Shown here: in pieces, positions 1 through 10,751 of the stretch
Layout of the letters: each line of letters begins with the position of its first letter
Position numbering within the stretch: the first letter of the stretch is position 1
Origin: Naumovozyma dairenensis CBS 421
Taxonomy: Eukaryota > Ascomycota > Saccharomycetes > Saccharomycetales > Saccharomycetaceae
Reading direction: 5' to 3'
Length of the DNA: 64,000 nucleotides
NCBI RefSeq assembly: GCF_000227115.2
Contig: NC_016489.1
Coordinates: forward strand, 558,001 to 622,000
Position numbers and translations under genes: made by a program
Notes under the pieces: model-generated
What the model was told of the DNA's origin: nothing
Databases searched by the model: none
The model's input: only the letters and a program-made list of their open reading frames with translations

Positions 1-26
1 CTGGTTTACCTACAAAACGAGCAATA

Positions 27-1457
27 ATGGTTGGATTTAATTTATTGTTATCAGTTTTGACATTTTTACTGTCATCTTCTTTGGGTTATGAAGTATCGAT
101 AGATACAATCTTAGACGGCTCAGTACCTGCTGGCGAAGCTGTCACTGTCGACTCAGGGTCTTACTTAGGTTTAATCCATGGTTCTACCCAAACATTTTCT
201 AGTGATTTAACAGTCAATGGTGGATTATATATTACTGATACAAATACTGCTGACGCTGGTATGACGTTAACCACAGACGGTAACTTAGTAAATACCGGTA
301 TAATTGTAGTCGATAATAGAAACGCATCAAGTGGTATGACTGCAAACATAGGTGGCTCAACATTCGAGAATGATGGGCAAATATTTTTCGCTGGTTCATC
401 TCAAGGTAGTCCCAATGATTTCACAATTAATCCAAGTGACTCGATAATTAATAGAGGCACTATTCAATTTAGTCAAGATTCAATGGGCTCAAATTCAGCT
501 ACATTACAATCAAACTCTATCGTTAACGATGGTACTATATGCTTAACGAATATGGACTCAACTATTCAATCTGATACCAGTGGTAGTGGTTGTTTTGATA
601 TTGGAGAAAATTCTATATATGCCATTCAAGGGAAAGATACAGCTATCGCTACAAATCAAACATTTTATTTATCCTCTACAACTTCAACACTCTACTCTGA
701 AGGTAACTCTTTGACTGATAATATAATAGTTAGAGGATTTGGTAATGGTAATACACTTACTTTTAGAACCTCCATTGTTTCTACTTCATACGATGATACC
801 ACAGGTATTCTAACGGTAAACCTTTTCCCATTAATTACTCATAAATATGATATTGGATTAGGTTATGATTCATCTAAATTTGAAATAGAAAGTGTAAGTA
901 ATGACATTGCAGCTGATCTTATTAACAATGGTCTTTATTATAGAGGTGCACCACCGACAAGTTCGAGACCTGTTCAATGTGCAGCATGTCAGCCAATTCC
1001 TTGGATCCCTGCATTAGAAATTCCAGATCCATACACCACAACCGTAGTTAGTGAACTTTCAACTTTATCAGAGGTAGTCTCATTCTTTGCATCTACTTCT
1101 GACGGTATTCCAGTTGTGGCTTCAACAATATCTATTATCCCTCCACCAATAACGGCCTCTAGCTCAAACTCGGAGACCAAGACTGAACGAAGTACTACAG
1201 TCGTCCCCACCTCAAGCTCGTCGTCGCCTATTATTACGACTGAAGCAGTATCATCATTATTGTCCAAATCTGATGGAGATAACAATAGTAAAACAATTGA
1301 GAGTTGTGTCATCACAGAAACAAAAACAGCATATAATAGTACCGTAGACCACACCACTTATCTATATATTACAGGAACAGACTCCGAGACAATAACTCTA
1401 TCTAGTGTAGTAACGACGCGTTACGTCACCAAAGGAGCGCCTCTTAGTTCAGCTTAG
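27..1457 (+). CDS. Adhesin-like cell wall protein with Hyr/Iff-type N-terminal domain, apparently truncated
   Basis: The 476-residue product begins with a hydrophobic signal peptide (about residues 1-20). A beta-rich, Asn/Gly/Thr-rich region of about 290 residues follows and resembles the N-terminal domain of fungal hyphally regulated cell wall proteins (Hyr/Iff of Candida, Awp adhesins of Nakaseomyces glabratus). A Cys-x2-Cys pair (C318, C321) and a YTTT segment lead into a Ser/Thr-rich tract, as in those adhesins. Family members normally continue into long repeats and end with a hydrophobic GPI-attachment signal. This one stops at residue 476 with neither, so it is probably a truncated gene, or a secreted form. 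The frame is open to the window edge, but the ATG at 27 gives a clean signal peptide. No S. cerevisiae orthologue is expected. Family call is moderate; function is inference. Confidence 0.72.
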   Translation: MVGFNLLLSVLTFLLSSSLGYEVSIDTILDGSVPAGEAVTVDSGSYLGLIHGSTQTFSSDLTVNGGLYITDTNTADAGMTLTTDGNLVNTGIIVVDNRNASSGMTANIGGSTFENDGQIFFAGSSQGSPNDFTINPSDSIINRGTIQFSQDSMGSNSATLQSNSIVNDGTICLTNMDSTIQSDTSGSGCFDIGENSIYAIQGKDTAIATNQTFYLSSTTSTLYSEGNSLTDNIIVRGFGNGNTLTFRTSIVSTSYDDTTGILTVNLFPLITHKYDIGLGYDSSKFEIESVSNDIAADLINNGLYYRGAPPTSSRPVQCAACQPIPWIPALEIPDPYTTTVVSELSTLSEVVSFFASTSDGIPVVASTISIIPPPITASSSNSETKTERSTTVVPTSSSSSPIITTEAVSSLLSKSDGDNNSKTIESCVITETKTAYNSTVDHTTYLYITGTDSETITLSSVVTTRYVTKGAPLSSA

Positions 1458-2228
1458 TACGAAGCTATCTAGTACTTGATTATCAACTTCTGAAATATTC
1501 ATTTATCTAAATTTTGACTTATATAACTACATTTAACTAACGACTTTATTCACCTTTTTCTTTAGGTAAACAAAATAAAACCTTAGTGTAATATTGTTGC
1601 TCTAATGAGCTACAGCAAAACGGTATGTTTTCGTGCTGAAATAGTAGGTTGTTGCTAGATTTAATTTGCCTCTTATTGATACTTCAGGGTTATTTATTAA
1701 TACGTTCAGGTATAATATATAGAGTCTAGTATTATAGGTTCCGTTAAATAATAAGGAGCTAGGATAATAATATGATGTGGTGAATATCTAAAGGTTCTAA
1801 GGTTGGTAACTTTCTCTGAAGTAGCTTTGGTTGCAAAGTTATTCTTAGTAGTTCTTGGAAAAGCCCTCAAACATGTAAGCATAATATACCTTCATATGAT
1901 CTTCGAGGAACTTGACCAGAATACAACTGCTAGGCTAAGAGCGGAACACAGTAACTACAGATCAATCGTGATAGTGTCACTCACACAAGTCTTCTTGAAC
2001 TTTGTTACTTAATTAAATGATTGCTTGATTGATCGCTCGATGATTAATGTTTTGATGTTTTGATGTTCTCGCGTTTTCGTGTCAAGGAAAAAAATAATAA
2101 AAACAACACTCATTTTGATCTTCGAAGGCTTTTGGATTAATACATTTACCAAGTGTTACTTCCAAATATCTCTTCTAAGTCATAGAAGGCCATTCCACAT
2201 CATACCAGCAACCAATCAAGAATAGCTA
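1458..2228. other. Intergenic region between the adhesin-like gene and RAD54
   Basis: No convincing gene. An open frame at 1803-2012 starts with TTG and has no recognisable similarity. Direct copies of TTTGATG near 2051-2068 precede an SCB-like site that belongs to the RAD54 promoter. Confidence 0.6.
2074..2081 (-). promoter_or_regulatory. SCB-like element upstream of RAD54
   Basis: The plus strand reads TTTTCGTG, the reverse complement of CACGAAAA, which matches the Swi4/Swi6 (SBF) consensus CRCGAAA. It lies about 150 bp before the RAD54 ATG, next to a CGCG core. S. cerevisiae RAD54 peaks at G1/S, so the site is plausible, but one 8-bp match is weak evidence alone. Confidence 0.4.
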
Positions 2229-4847
2229 ATGGCCAGAAGGAAGCTTCCTGATAGACCTCCAAATGGTATTGGATTTGGCGAGAGACCGAGATTAGTCCCT
2301 CGTCCAATTAATGTACAAGATTCCGTTTCAAAATTAACCAAACCTTTCAAAGTTCCTTATAGGAGGAATACTAGACCATTAACGTCTCAAGGTATTGTCA
2401 CTAATGTACCTGAAACAGGCCGAATATTAAGAAAACGTTCTCAAACCATATCATATTCTGGTATGGAAATCGACCCTGAAAATCCAATAAATAACGAGAA
2501 TGATGAGGATTTACCATTTGGTTACACACAACTTAAACGACGAAAGGATGCTCTGAGTGCACAGCGGTTGATGAATGACCCCAATAGGTTGACTTCAATT
2601 GAAATTCATTTGAAGAAATCCTTTTCCGTCCCCATTAAAGGTTATATTCAACGTCATAGTTTACCACTTACATTAGGTACTAAGAAGAAGATAACGCCAG
2701 AACCAAGACCTTTACATGATCCAACTGATGAATTTGCAATTGTGTTATATGACCCCTCTGTAGATGGTGAAATGATTATGCATGATGGTTCTCATCCTGT
2801 AAATGACGAAAATGATTCAAAGAAAAATGAGAAGGAAATTGAAGATCAGAAAAAGGAAATCAAGAAGAAGTTTATACATCCAAAGATAATGACTAATGGT
2901 GTTAGGAACAAATCATTATTGGAACTATTGGGTACCTCCGAAGTGGATGAGGAAAAGAAGTTCCCTAATGTCCCTGTTGTAATAGATCCTAAATTAACTA
3001 AGATATTAAGACCTCATCAAGTGGAAGGTGTGAAGTTTCTTTATCGTTGTGTTACAGGTTTAGTTATGAAAGATTTCTTAGATGCTGAAACAGTAAATAC
3101 TGGGATAGTAGCTCCACAACAAAATAATAGAGGTGCATACGGTTGTATTATGGCAGATGAAATGGGGTTAGGTAAAACTTTACAATGTATCGCGTTGATG
3201 TGGACATTATTAAGACAAGGACCTCAAGGGAAACGTCTTATTGATAAATGTATCATTGTGTGCCCTTCTTCATTAGTCAATAATTGGGCTAACGAATTAA
3301 TCAAATGGTTAGGTCCAAATACACTTTCACCATTGGCAATTGACGGTAAGAAATCATCCCTAGCCAGCGGAAGTACTACAGTCGCAGAGGCTATAAAATC
3401 TTGGGGTCAAGCCAAGGGACGAAATATTGTTAAACCAGTTTTAATTATTTCATACGAAACATTACGTAGAAATGTTGATCAATTACAAAATTGTGATGTG
3501 GGACTTATGCTAGCAGATGAAGGACATAGATTAAAGAATGCAGATTCTTTAACTTTTACAGCTTTAGATAGTATTAATTGTCCTAGAAGAGTCATATTAT
3601 CTGGTACACCGATTCAAAACGATCTTTCTGAATATTTTGCCCTATTGAACTTCTCTAATCCAGGCCTATTAGGTACTAGAAGTGAATTTAGAAAGAATTT
3701 TGAAATACCAATTTTAAGAAGTCGTGATGCTGATTCAACGGATGATGAAATTAAGAAAGGTGAAGAACAGTTACAAAAATTATCTGATATTGTTTCCAAA
3801 TTCATTATTAGGCGTACGAACGATATTTTATCTAAATATTTGCCATGTAAATATGAACATGTGATCTTTGTGGATTTGAAACCATTCCAAAAAAACGTTT
3901 ATCAAAACTTAATTAAATCAAGGGATATTAAAAAAATGATGAAAGGTGTTGGGGGTACTCAACCATTAAAGGCTATTGGTGTTTTGAAAAAATTATGTAA
4001 TCACCCGAGTTTGCTTAATTTGGATGAAGAATTAGACAATTTTGATAATTTAGAAATACCATCCGATTATAATATGTCTTCCAATAGTCGTGATATTCAA
4101 CCAAAGTATTCTGGGAAATTTTCTATTCTAGAGAGATTTCTTCATAAGATTAAAACAGAGTCTGATGACAAGATTGTCTTAATTTCTAATTATACGCAAA
4201 CATTAGATTTAATTGAAAAAATGTGTCGGACTAAACATTACGGGTCACTCAGGCTGGATGGTACAATGAATATTAACAAAAGACAAAAACTTGTTGATCG
4301 ATTTAATGATCCTGAAGGTCAAGAATTTATTTTTTTATTAAGTTCAAAAGCCGGTGGTTGTGGTATCAATTTAATTGGTGCCAATAGATTAATCTTGATG
4401 GATCCAGATTGGAATCCAGCTGCGGATCAACAAGCTCTAGCCCGTGTGTGGAGAGATGGACAAAAAAAGGATTGTTTCATTTATAGATTTATTTCTACAG
4501 GTTCAATAGAAGAGAAAATTTACCAAAGACAGTCTATGAAAATGAGTTTAAGTTCGTGTGTTGTGGATGCGAAAGAAGATGTAGAAAGGCTTTTCAGTGC
4601 TGATAATTTAAGACAATTGTTCCAATATAACGACAAGACGATATGTGAAACTCATGAAACGTATCACTGTAAAAGGTGTAATAAGGCCGGGAAACAAACT
4701 ATTAGATCAGATGCAATGCTTTATGGTGATCCAACGACGTGGAATCATCTAAATCATGCTGCATTAGAAAAAACAAATGACCATTTGCTTCAGAATGAAT
4801 TCCAATATTCCGATATAAGCTATGCCTTTCAATATATTTCTCATTGA
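2229..4847 (+). CDS. RAD54: DNA translocase Rad54, homologous recombination
   Basis: This 872-residue protein matches the Swi2/Snf2-family ATPase Rad54 over its whole length (898 residues in S. cerevisiae). The N-terminus has the basic MARRKLPDRPPNG start, which in Rad54 carries the Rad51 interaction. The helicase core shows Walker A DEMGLGKT near residue 310, the DEGH box near residue 430, SGTPIQND, and C-terminal motifs including GGCGINL and QALARVWRDGQ. A Cys/His cluster (CETHETYHCKRCNKAG) near the C-terminus is typical of Rad54. Rad54 stimulates Rad51 strand exchange and remodels chromatin at breaks in the nucleus. The following genes YRB30 and CUP2 keep the S. cerevisiae YGL163-166 order, which supports orthology. 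No internal breaks are visible. Confidence 0.97.
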   Translation: MARRKLPDRPPNGIGFGERPRLVPRPINVQDSVSKLTKPFKVPYRRNTRPLTSQGIVTNVPETGRILRKRSQTISYSGMEIDPENPINNENDEDLPFGYTQLKRRKDALSAQRLMNDPNRLTSIEIHLKKSFSVPIKGYIQRHSLPLTLGTKKKITPEPRPLHDPTDEFAIVLYDPSVDGEMIMHDGSHPVNDENDSKKNEKEIEDQKKEIKKKFIHPKIMTNGVRNKSLLELLGTSEVDEEKKFPNVPVVIDPKLTKILRPHQVEGVKFLYRCVTGLVMKDFLDAETVNTGIVAPQQNNRGAYGCIMADEMGLGKTLQCIALMWTLLRQGPQGKRLIDKCIIVCPSSLVNNWANELIKWLGPNTLSPLAIDGKKSSLASGSTTVAEAIKSWGQAKGRNIVKPVLIISYETLRRNVDQLQNCDVGLMLADEGHRLKNADSLTFTALDSINCPRRVILSGTPIQNDLSEYFALLNFSNPGLLGTRSEFRKNFEIPILRSRDADSTDDEIKKGEEQLQKLSDIVSKFIIRRTNDILSKYLPCKYEHVIFVDLKPFQKNVYQNLIKSRDIKKMMKGVGGTQPLKAIGVLKKLCNHPSLLNLDEELDNFDNLEIPSDYNMSSNSRDIQPKYSGKFSILERFLHKIKTESDDKIVLISNYTQTLDLIEKMCRTKHYGSLRLDGTMNINKRQKLVDRFNDPEGQEFIFLLSSKAGGCGINLIGANRLILMDPDWNPAADQQALARVWRDGQKKDCFIYRFISTGSIEEKIYQRQSMKMSLSSCVVDAKEDVERLFSADNLRQLFQYNDKTICETHETYHCKRCNKAGKQTIRSDAMLYGDPTTWNHLNHAALEKTNDHLLQNEFQYSDISYAFQYISH

Positions 4848-5122
4848 GGTAAAGGAATTTTATTTCAGGCATTATATACATATATAGACTATAATTTAAC
4901 GATCCATTTCAATATACAATTTATGATAGAAATTACGACGTATTTTCATCCTTATGGGCTATTCGTCGTTCGGCGTCATCAAATCCTTTAAAAAGACGAG
5001 CGGCTTGTTTTTGATAAGTAGTCTATATATGTTTGAATATCAACGGTATAGAAATTGATGCCTGCAGCCTTCAGATCTAGAAAAGTACTTAAAAAACTAG
5101 CGAAATTTTTTACTCCCAAATT

Positions 5123-6110
5123 ATGGATGAACTTCTAGCTAAGGCAGGATCTCAAGCTGTCACGTTCGCAATCAAATCTGGTGTTTCCTTGGCATCATCA
5201 TTTGCTATTAAAACAATAGCGAATTTTGTCACCCAAATCCCTAAAAGTGATGCCAAAAGGATAGAATATTTAAGAGCTAAATTAGAAAATAGGATAGAAA
5301 TAGTCTCATCTGCCATTGATCTTATCAAGTTGGTTGCCGCAAGGGGCAATACCAATTTAGAGAGCACTCTTCGTTTAACAAGAGATCTAAAAGATGAAAT
5401 TGATTCCTTCGACAAAAAGATGATAAATTTAACTGATAAAGTAAGGCAATCTAAGACTGGTAAGTCTCAAGAACTTGCCATTAAATCTGTAGAATCATAC
5501 ATCGAAGATCTACTCACCAGAATAGAGGAGGTTACACCATTCATTAATTTAGCTTTGACCACTACAGGAACTCATTTAAGCACAACATTACCAGAACAAG
5601 TTTCACCTGGATTATTATTACAAGCGTCAAATTACGTCATTGAATCAAATGCTGCAAGATTGAAGGCCTCGAATGTCGAGGTTCAAGTAGGTCCATCATT
5701 TCAGACTACTATCTTCTCTGTATTTTATAATTTAAGTCCTGGTGTAAGCTCCAAGGCTAGGATAATTTGGAAAGAAGATATGAGGAGAGCCTATATAAAA
5801 GTTTTGAGGATCAAGTCAAAGACAACACCATTCAAGTATAAACTGAGGATTGAACAGAGTTTCAATGATGAAAGATATCATAATGTTGAAGATGGAGAAG
5901 AAGTACCACAAGTTATTGAATTCAACTTAGATCAAATTTCCAAATTATTCTTCAGTGTATCAGGAAAGCTCTTACGATTAGAAGAAAGAGATACACCTGT
6001 GCTTGTTTTGAAAACCACCAAGCCTAATCTGGAAGATAAAGATAGTCCTGAAATAAACTGGTATGCCTTTGGACAATACGATATTTTACCACGGACCGAC
6101 TCTGGAGAAA

Positions 6111-6141
<31 letters not shown>

Positions 6142-6382
6142 AGAAGAAGAAACGAATAATGGATGCCCAGCTTCCTATTCTTGTTCTATATCATTACTGG
6201 AACACATCATTCGACTTTCGACTTTACAAGAAAATGACAGAAAGAGTGTCCTAGAAGTGAATGATGAAAGGCTTTCTATATATTTAAACAATGAAAATCC
6301 GGTAGCTGTCACGACCACGAAGAAAGAGGTTGATAATGTCGCAAAACAAATCAAGCATCTGAACTTAAACGTACCAAGTTGA
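5123..6382 (+). CDS. YRB30: RanGTP-binding protein Yrb30
   Basis: The 419-residue product starts MDELLAKAGSQAVTFAIKSG, like S. cerevisiae Yrb30 (YGL164C), and lies directly downstream of RAD54 as in that genome. Yrb30 binds RanGTP and inhibits its hydrolysis by the RanGAP Rna1. Visible features are an N-terminal amphipathic and coiled region rich in Lys, Asp and Glu (residues 1-140), a mixed middle domain, and an almost pure glutamate run at about residues 331-344 encoded by GAA/GAG repeats. That run suits interaction with basic Ran surfaces but is also prone to length variation. It is convergent with CUP2, with about 280 bp between them. The start ATG is the first in frame and matches the conserved N-terminus. 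Confidence 0.9.
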
Positions 6383-6664
6383 ACTACGATGGATATATAC
6401 TATACATCTATCTATTAAATAGATGTAACTTGCTATCGATATATAGAGTGCGAGAAGAGCTAAAAAAGCAGATAAGTTTCCATAAGATGTCCAAAGTCAT
6501 ATACCAGGAAAGAATATATTTTAAAATGCCATGCATATATATATATATATAGACTATAGAAACTATACTGGAACATATATATATTAGAGACCTTACAACC
6601 CCAGACTATGTGAAAAATAACTTATTATCATCTTAACATAGACTAAGCATATAATGCGACAGTA

Positions 6665-7549
6665 TCATTCCTTCATGATATTCGGATTGGCCATCCTTTG
6701 ATAGTGGTTATCATTAGAGTTCTTTTCTGAGAAACCCTTCTTCTCAGTGTGTACGGGAAATACACTGTTTGAATCTTTGGAGGAATCCTGTAAGAATTCA
6801 GATATTGGTTCTGTTATATAAAAATCATCCAGAAGGACACCTAGACTTCCATGTGTGCTAGGTGCCAAGGTCGGCTGTGATAATGATGGTAGTTGTAAAC
6901 CATCTGTACCAGTATCTAAAAAAGCAGGATCAATAGTATTCGGAAGGTTTGAATCTGCTATGAACTCGTCTATCGGCGAAAGAATGTCATTGTCTTGAAT
7001 ATTTGATAGACATCTTCCATTAGGATAATCATGAATATTTAAATCTGGCTCATTTTTCGTGATTTCATTTGTAGTTTGTAGTTCCGGTGGAACCGCTAGA
7101 TCGCCTACTTCTTTATTCAATATTTCATCCAAGACCGGAATTAAAGATTGTGATGGCTCTTCTTTTCTTCCATTTTCATCGTCGTTCTCTACAGCTTCAT
7201 TGTTCGCCAAAGGAGAGTTTGTAGTACTTCTTTTGTTTGTAGAACGATCTTTCCTATTTGTATGGCATTTGCAAGGATTACCGCTCATACAGCCACAGTC
7301 AATAGCTGAATCCTTTTCAATCTTGTTCTTGTCTCCTGGCTTTGATTTCTTTGATTTTCCACACGAACAACTGCCAGATGGGTTGACATTGCTTATTCTC
7401 CTGATTTCCTTACAATGTGAACAATTTGTGGAAGGCCTACCCTTGGGCCTTAATTTTGTAAGTCTTCTATCAGTATGGTTGCATGTACTCGCTCTATGAC
7501 CTCTTATACATAAATCACAGGCATATTTGTCTCCGTCTAGCAGAATCAT
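6665..7549 (-). CDS. CUP2: Copper-fist transcription factor Cup2/Ace1
   Basis: The first 100 residues are a complete copper-fist domain. The zinc site is C11, C14, C23 and H25, followed by the minor-groove motif KGRP (36-39). The Cu(I) cluster cysteines are C43, C46, C61, C63, C85, C87, C93 and C95. In S. cerevisiae Cup2 (225 residues) this domain folds on Cu(I) and activates metallothionein CUP1, SOD1 and other copper-detoxification genes. The rest here (to residue 294) is Asp/Ser/Asn-rich and probably the activation domain, somewhat longer than in S. cerevisiae. The paralogous regulator Haa1 has a related domain, but the position beside YRB30 and RAD54 matches CUP2 (YGL166W). It is divergent from CUL3 across about 470 bp. 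Confidence 0.92.
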   Translation of the reverse strand: MILLDGDKYACDLCIRGHRASTCNHTDRRLTKLRPKGRPSTNCSHCKEIRRISNVNPSGSCSCGKSKKSKPGDKNKIEKDSAIDCGCMSGNPCKCHTNRKDRSTNKRSTTNSPLANNEAVENDDENGRKEEPSQSLIPVLDEILNKEVGDLAVPPELQTTNEITKNEPDLNIHDYPNGRCLSNIQDNDILSPIDEFIADSNLPNTIDPAFLDTGTDGLQLPSLSQPTLAPSTHGSLGVLLDDFYITEPISEFLQDSSKDSNSVFPVHTEKKGFSEKNSNDNHYQRMANPNIMKE

Positions 7550-8017
7550 ATTAGAGTGTTATAGTTAGGGTTAGTGTCTTGACAGCGGTAGAGTGCAAAA
7601 CTGAATGACGTTTGAAAGGATGCCTTGTTTTGTTATTCACCAATCCATGATGTTTTTTTATGTCATATTTTGTTTCATTCTTCTCATCATCTTTGATCGA
7701 CACTGTTAATATTATTGGCCTTTGAGTTAATTTTGCTGGTGATATATATTGTCCCTAAAACAGCGGCGCTACCATAGGTAATGTTAAAACCAGCCCTACT
7801 ATAATATAGAGGGTTATCAAGAAAACCCTTACTGTATATTACTGTTTCTCTATTGTACCCTAATCTTGAATTAATCTTGGAAAAATAATAAAATAGAATA
7901 GAATATAAGATATCAATCTGGTATTAAAACAAATCATTAGAGTTGTTAATCCTTATTCTTGTTATTCGTTTATTCCTCTAATAGGCAAGAATTGGCTCTT
8001 TGCTTGCTGTTCAACTC
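7550..8017. other. Divergent promoter region between CUP2 and CUL3
   Basis: AT-rich sequence with no ORF of note. It must hold both the CUP2 and CUL3 promoters. I see no motif that I would name with confidence. Confidence 0.6.
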
Positions 8018-10348
8018 ATGTCAAATTTAATAAGACCAAAAATTAGAATTCCACAGAGAACTTTGGGTCAACCAAATTTCAATTTCAATGAACTATGGGA
8101 GAAGATTACTTATGCCATAGATAAAATCTATGAAAGGGACACTCATGATCTTTCATTCGAGGTATTATACCAGTCCGTATACATCATTGTACTGAATCGA
8201 AAATCAAAGGACTTATACGATAAACTGACTGAATACATAACTTTGAAGATTAAATCGTCATTTCAATGTGAAGAATGGTCAGCATCATCTGATAATGATG
8301 GTAGCGTATTTTTATCATTCATATCGAATCTTTGGACTGAGCAATGTAGATGCTTCAAACTTGTTAGTGATATCATGCTTTATTTGGATAAGATTTATTG
8401 CAAACCGAATAGAATATTGAGTGTGTATGATCAATGTCTAGAACTTTTCAAGCTTCACATACTAATCCCCAATTCAGATACGCTAAATAGGGCAATGTTA
8501 TCAACAATTAATAGCTCGAGGGAAAGTAATACCGAAGTGAGTCCATTGGCGTCTATCTGGTCCTCCATTGTTGCAATGATGCAAACAGTAATGGCAGAGG
8601 GTAAATATACCTATTTTGATACATATTTCGAACCATTTCTTTTAAAGGAAACTGAAGAATTTTACCAAAACCTTATTGACGTGGATCAATTTTCACCGTT
8701 AGATTGTTTAGAAATGGTGAAATCATTGAAAGAGTCTGAATACAAGAGAGATTTAACATTTCTTGATACAGATTCCACATCAAAAATTACAAGCGTCCTT
8801 GAAGAAGTACTAATATGGGACAAAATTGGTAAAATCATTATCGTGCTAACACACCAAGCTTTGAAGAATGATGATATACACTTGTTACAAGAATTGTTTG
8901 ATCTTTCATTAGATACAAATTATAAAAACAATGTTCTTACCTCCGTCAAGAGTTATATCTTCGAAGATTTAAGCGCTATTCATTACAACGAATCATTAAG
9001 AAAGAAATCATTGATGGCAATAAGTTGGGTAAATTCAATTTTACAGAAGTATGATTATTATGAAACATTACTGAAAACTATTGATTTTGGAATTACAACT
9101 ACTCAATCGGAAGAAGAAAATGGGAATAAGGATGTCGATCCACATGATTTAAATAAAAATATCTTAGATGAGCAATTTTCATTATATCTAAGTAAATCAG
9201 GTAAACAATCTGCGGAATCAGTATGCTTTTATATAGACACGAAATTAAAATCAACTAGTGACAGATCGAAAATCAGCAATGCAAAGAAAGATGTCGATAA
9301 CTGTGTGAAATTGTTTAAATTGTTATCTGAGAAGGATATATTTGAGAATGTTTATAGACAGCAATTATCAAGGAGATTACTTCATCAAAAATCATCAATA
9401 GAACTTGAGAGATGGTGCGTTAGGAAAGTAAAGGAGGAGATGGGTGTATTTTTTACGTCCAAATTGGATGGTATGTTAAGAGATATGTCAAAATCGATGG
9501 AATTGTCTAAAGCCTTTGCCGCAGGTTACAGTGATACTTTAGGAGATATAAATTTCGTGCCACAAATTCTTACGATAACTTCCTGGCCATTCCAAAACTT
9601 TACCGATGAAGAGCTTGCTAAGAATGAAGTTATTTTGCCATCGAAGTTAGAACAAATAAAGTTAGATTTCGAATTGTTTTATCAAAAGAAATACAATGAG
9701 AGAAACTTGAAATGGGCAAATCCCTTAAGTTTGGTTGAAATTGGTCATCAATTCAACAAGACTTATCATGAATTATCTATGTCCATGATAACGGCTGTAA
9801 TATTTTTATTATTCGAAGAGCATTCTCAATTGACCATTGAAATGATTGAAGAGAAGACCAATATTACACGAGATGAATTACTTCGTCAGTTACTATCGAT
9901 GGTATTGTCACCCAAATCGAGAATATTGAGCAAGAAGCCAATGTCAAAATCCATCTCATCATCTGATATATTCTCAATAAACGAGTCTTTCTCAGCTCCT
10001 ACGTTGAAAGTGAAAGTATTGACTGCTTCTGCCGTGGTACCAAATCCCACGGGTACATCAACTCCCATGGGCACCAGAATAAGTGATATTTCCGAAGATT
10101 CAATGACCAGCAATGGGTTAAGCATTAAAAGAGAGAGGTTAGTTCAAATCAATGCATCAATAGTTCGAATGCTGAAACCTGAACGTACGTTAACTCGTAA
10201 TAAATTATTTGAGAAAGTGAAATCCAATCTTAAGGATAGATTCACACTAATTCAAGAGGATTTCACTACAAGCGTAAATGATTTGATAGAGAGAGAGTAT
10301 TTGCAACGTGATATAGAAGATTCATCTATCCTGCATTACATCACCTAG
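8018..10348 (+). CDS. CUL3: Cullin 3-like E3 ubiquitin ligase scaffold
   Basis: The 776-residue protein shows cullin repeats, a cullin homology domain (around residues 420-650) and a C-terminal winged-helix segment ending LIEREYLQRD...YIT, typical of cullins. The neddylation site is present: IVRMLKPERTL contains the conserved lysine at about residue 720. It fits S. cerevisiae Cul3 (YGR003W, 744 residues), which with Elc1/Ela1 acts in RNA polymerase II ubiquitylation. The next gene is PEX31, as in YGR003W-YGR004W. I start at ATG 8018. The frame is open slightly upstream from a TTG, which is not a credible start. A Ser-rich insertion (about residues 640-705) lies between the cullin homology domain and the neddylated domain. 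Confidence 0.92.
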   Translation: MSNLIRPKIRIPQRTLGQPNFNFNELWEKITYAIDKIYERDTHDLSFEVLYQSVYIIVLNRKSKDLYDKLTEYITLKIKSSFQCEEWSASSDNDGSVFLSFISNLWTEQCRCFKLVSDIMLYLDKIYCKPNRILSVYDQCLELFKLHILIPNSDTLNRAMLSTINSSRESNTEVSPLASIWSSIVAMMQTVMAEGKYTYFDTYFEPFLLKETEEFYQNLIDVDQFSPLDCLEMVKSLKESEYKRDLTFLDTDSTSKITSVLEEVLIWDKIGKIIIVLTHQALKNDDIHLLQELFDLSLDTNYKNNVLTSVKSYIFEDLSAIHYNESLRKKSLMAISWVNSILQKYDYYETLLKTIDFGITTTQSEEENGNKDVDPHDLNKNILDEQFSLYLSKSGKQSAESVCFYIDTKLKSTSDRSKISNAKKDVDNCVKLFKLLSEKDIFENVYRQQLSRRLLHQKSSIELERWCVRKVKEEMGVFFTSKLDGMLRDMSKSMELSKAFAAGYSDTLGDINFVPQILTITSWPFQNFTDEELAKNEVILPSKLEQIKLDFELFYQKKYNERNLKWANPLSLVEIGHQFNKTYHELSMSMITAVIFLLFEEHSQLTIEMIEEKTNITRDELLRQLLSMVLSPKSRILSKKPMSKSISSSDIFSINESFSAPTLKVKVLTASAVVPNPTGTSTPMGTRISDISEDSMTSNGLSIKRERLVQINASIVRMLKPERTLTRNKLFEKVKSNLKDRFTLIQEDFTTSVNDLIEREYLQRDIEDSSILHYIT

Positions 10349-10474
10349 AAAGATATGTCCCGTACGAGACACTATATATATATATATAGCACGATAGATT
10401 ACATATGTAAGTATGCAAAGCCACCATTTTCTTAATCTATTGGTGCGTATTTCAACTGATCTCACTTATCCCTT

Positions 10475-10516
10475 TGTTCTCTGTTCTCTGTTCTCTGTTC
10501 TCTGTTCTCTGTTCTT
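10475..10516 (+). repeat. Heptanucleotide tandem repeat (TGTTCTC) in the PEX31 promoter
   Basis: Five perfect copies of TGTTCTC are followed by one TGTTCTT copy. The array sits between CUL3 and PEX31 (10349-10751) about 240 bp before the PEX31 ATG. That interval otherwise holds only AT-rich DNA. Confidence 0.95.
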
Positions 10517-10751
10517 TGTCGGCGTTTGTCAATTTGTTAATATTTTCTCTCAACAATTTTTTCTTAATAGGCGAAGAAAGAGGACCCTGGAAGTTTTTGA
10601 TAGAGATTGTTGGCTGACTGCCAAGAACATGTACATAGGCTAGACTAGACATATATTTCGAGAACAGAAAGAACAAAACCACACGATTATCTTCTTTTTG
10701 ACTTTCAAAGAGAAAGCCAAACTGTTGACACTTGCTTTTTTCAATGTCATT

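Noticed and set aside
10413..10643. ATG-started 76-codon ORF upstream of PEX31
   Set aside because: Most of it is the heptanucleotide array read as LCSLFSV-like repeats. There is no independent support.
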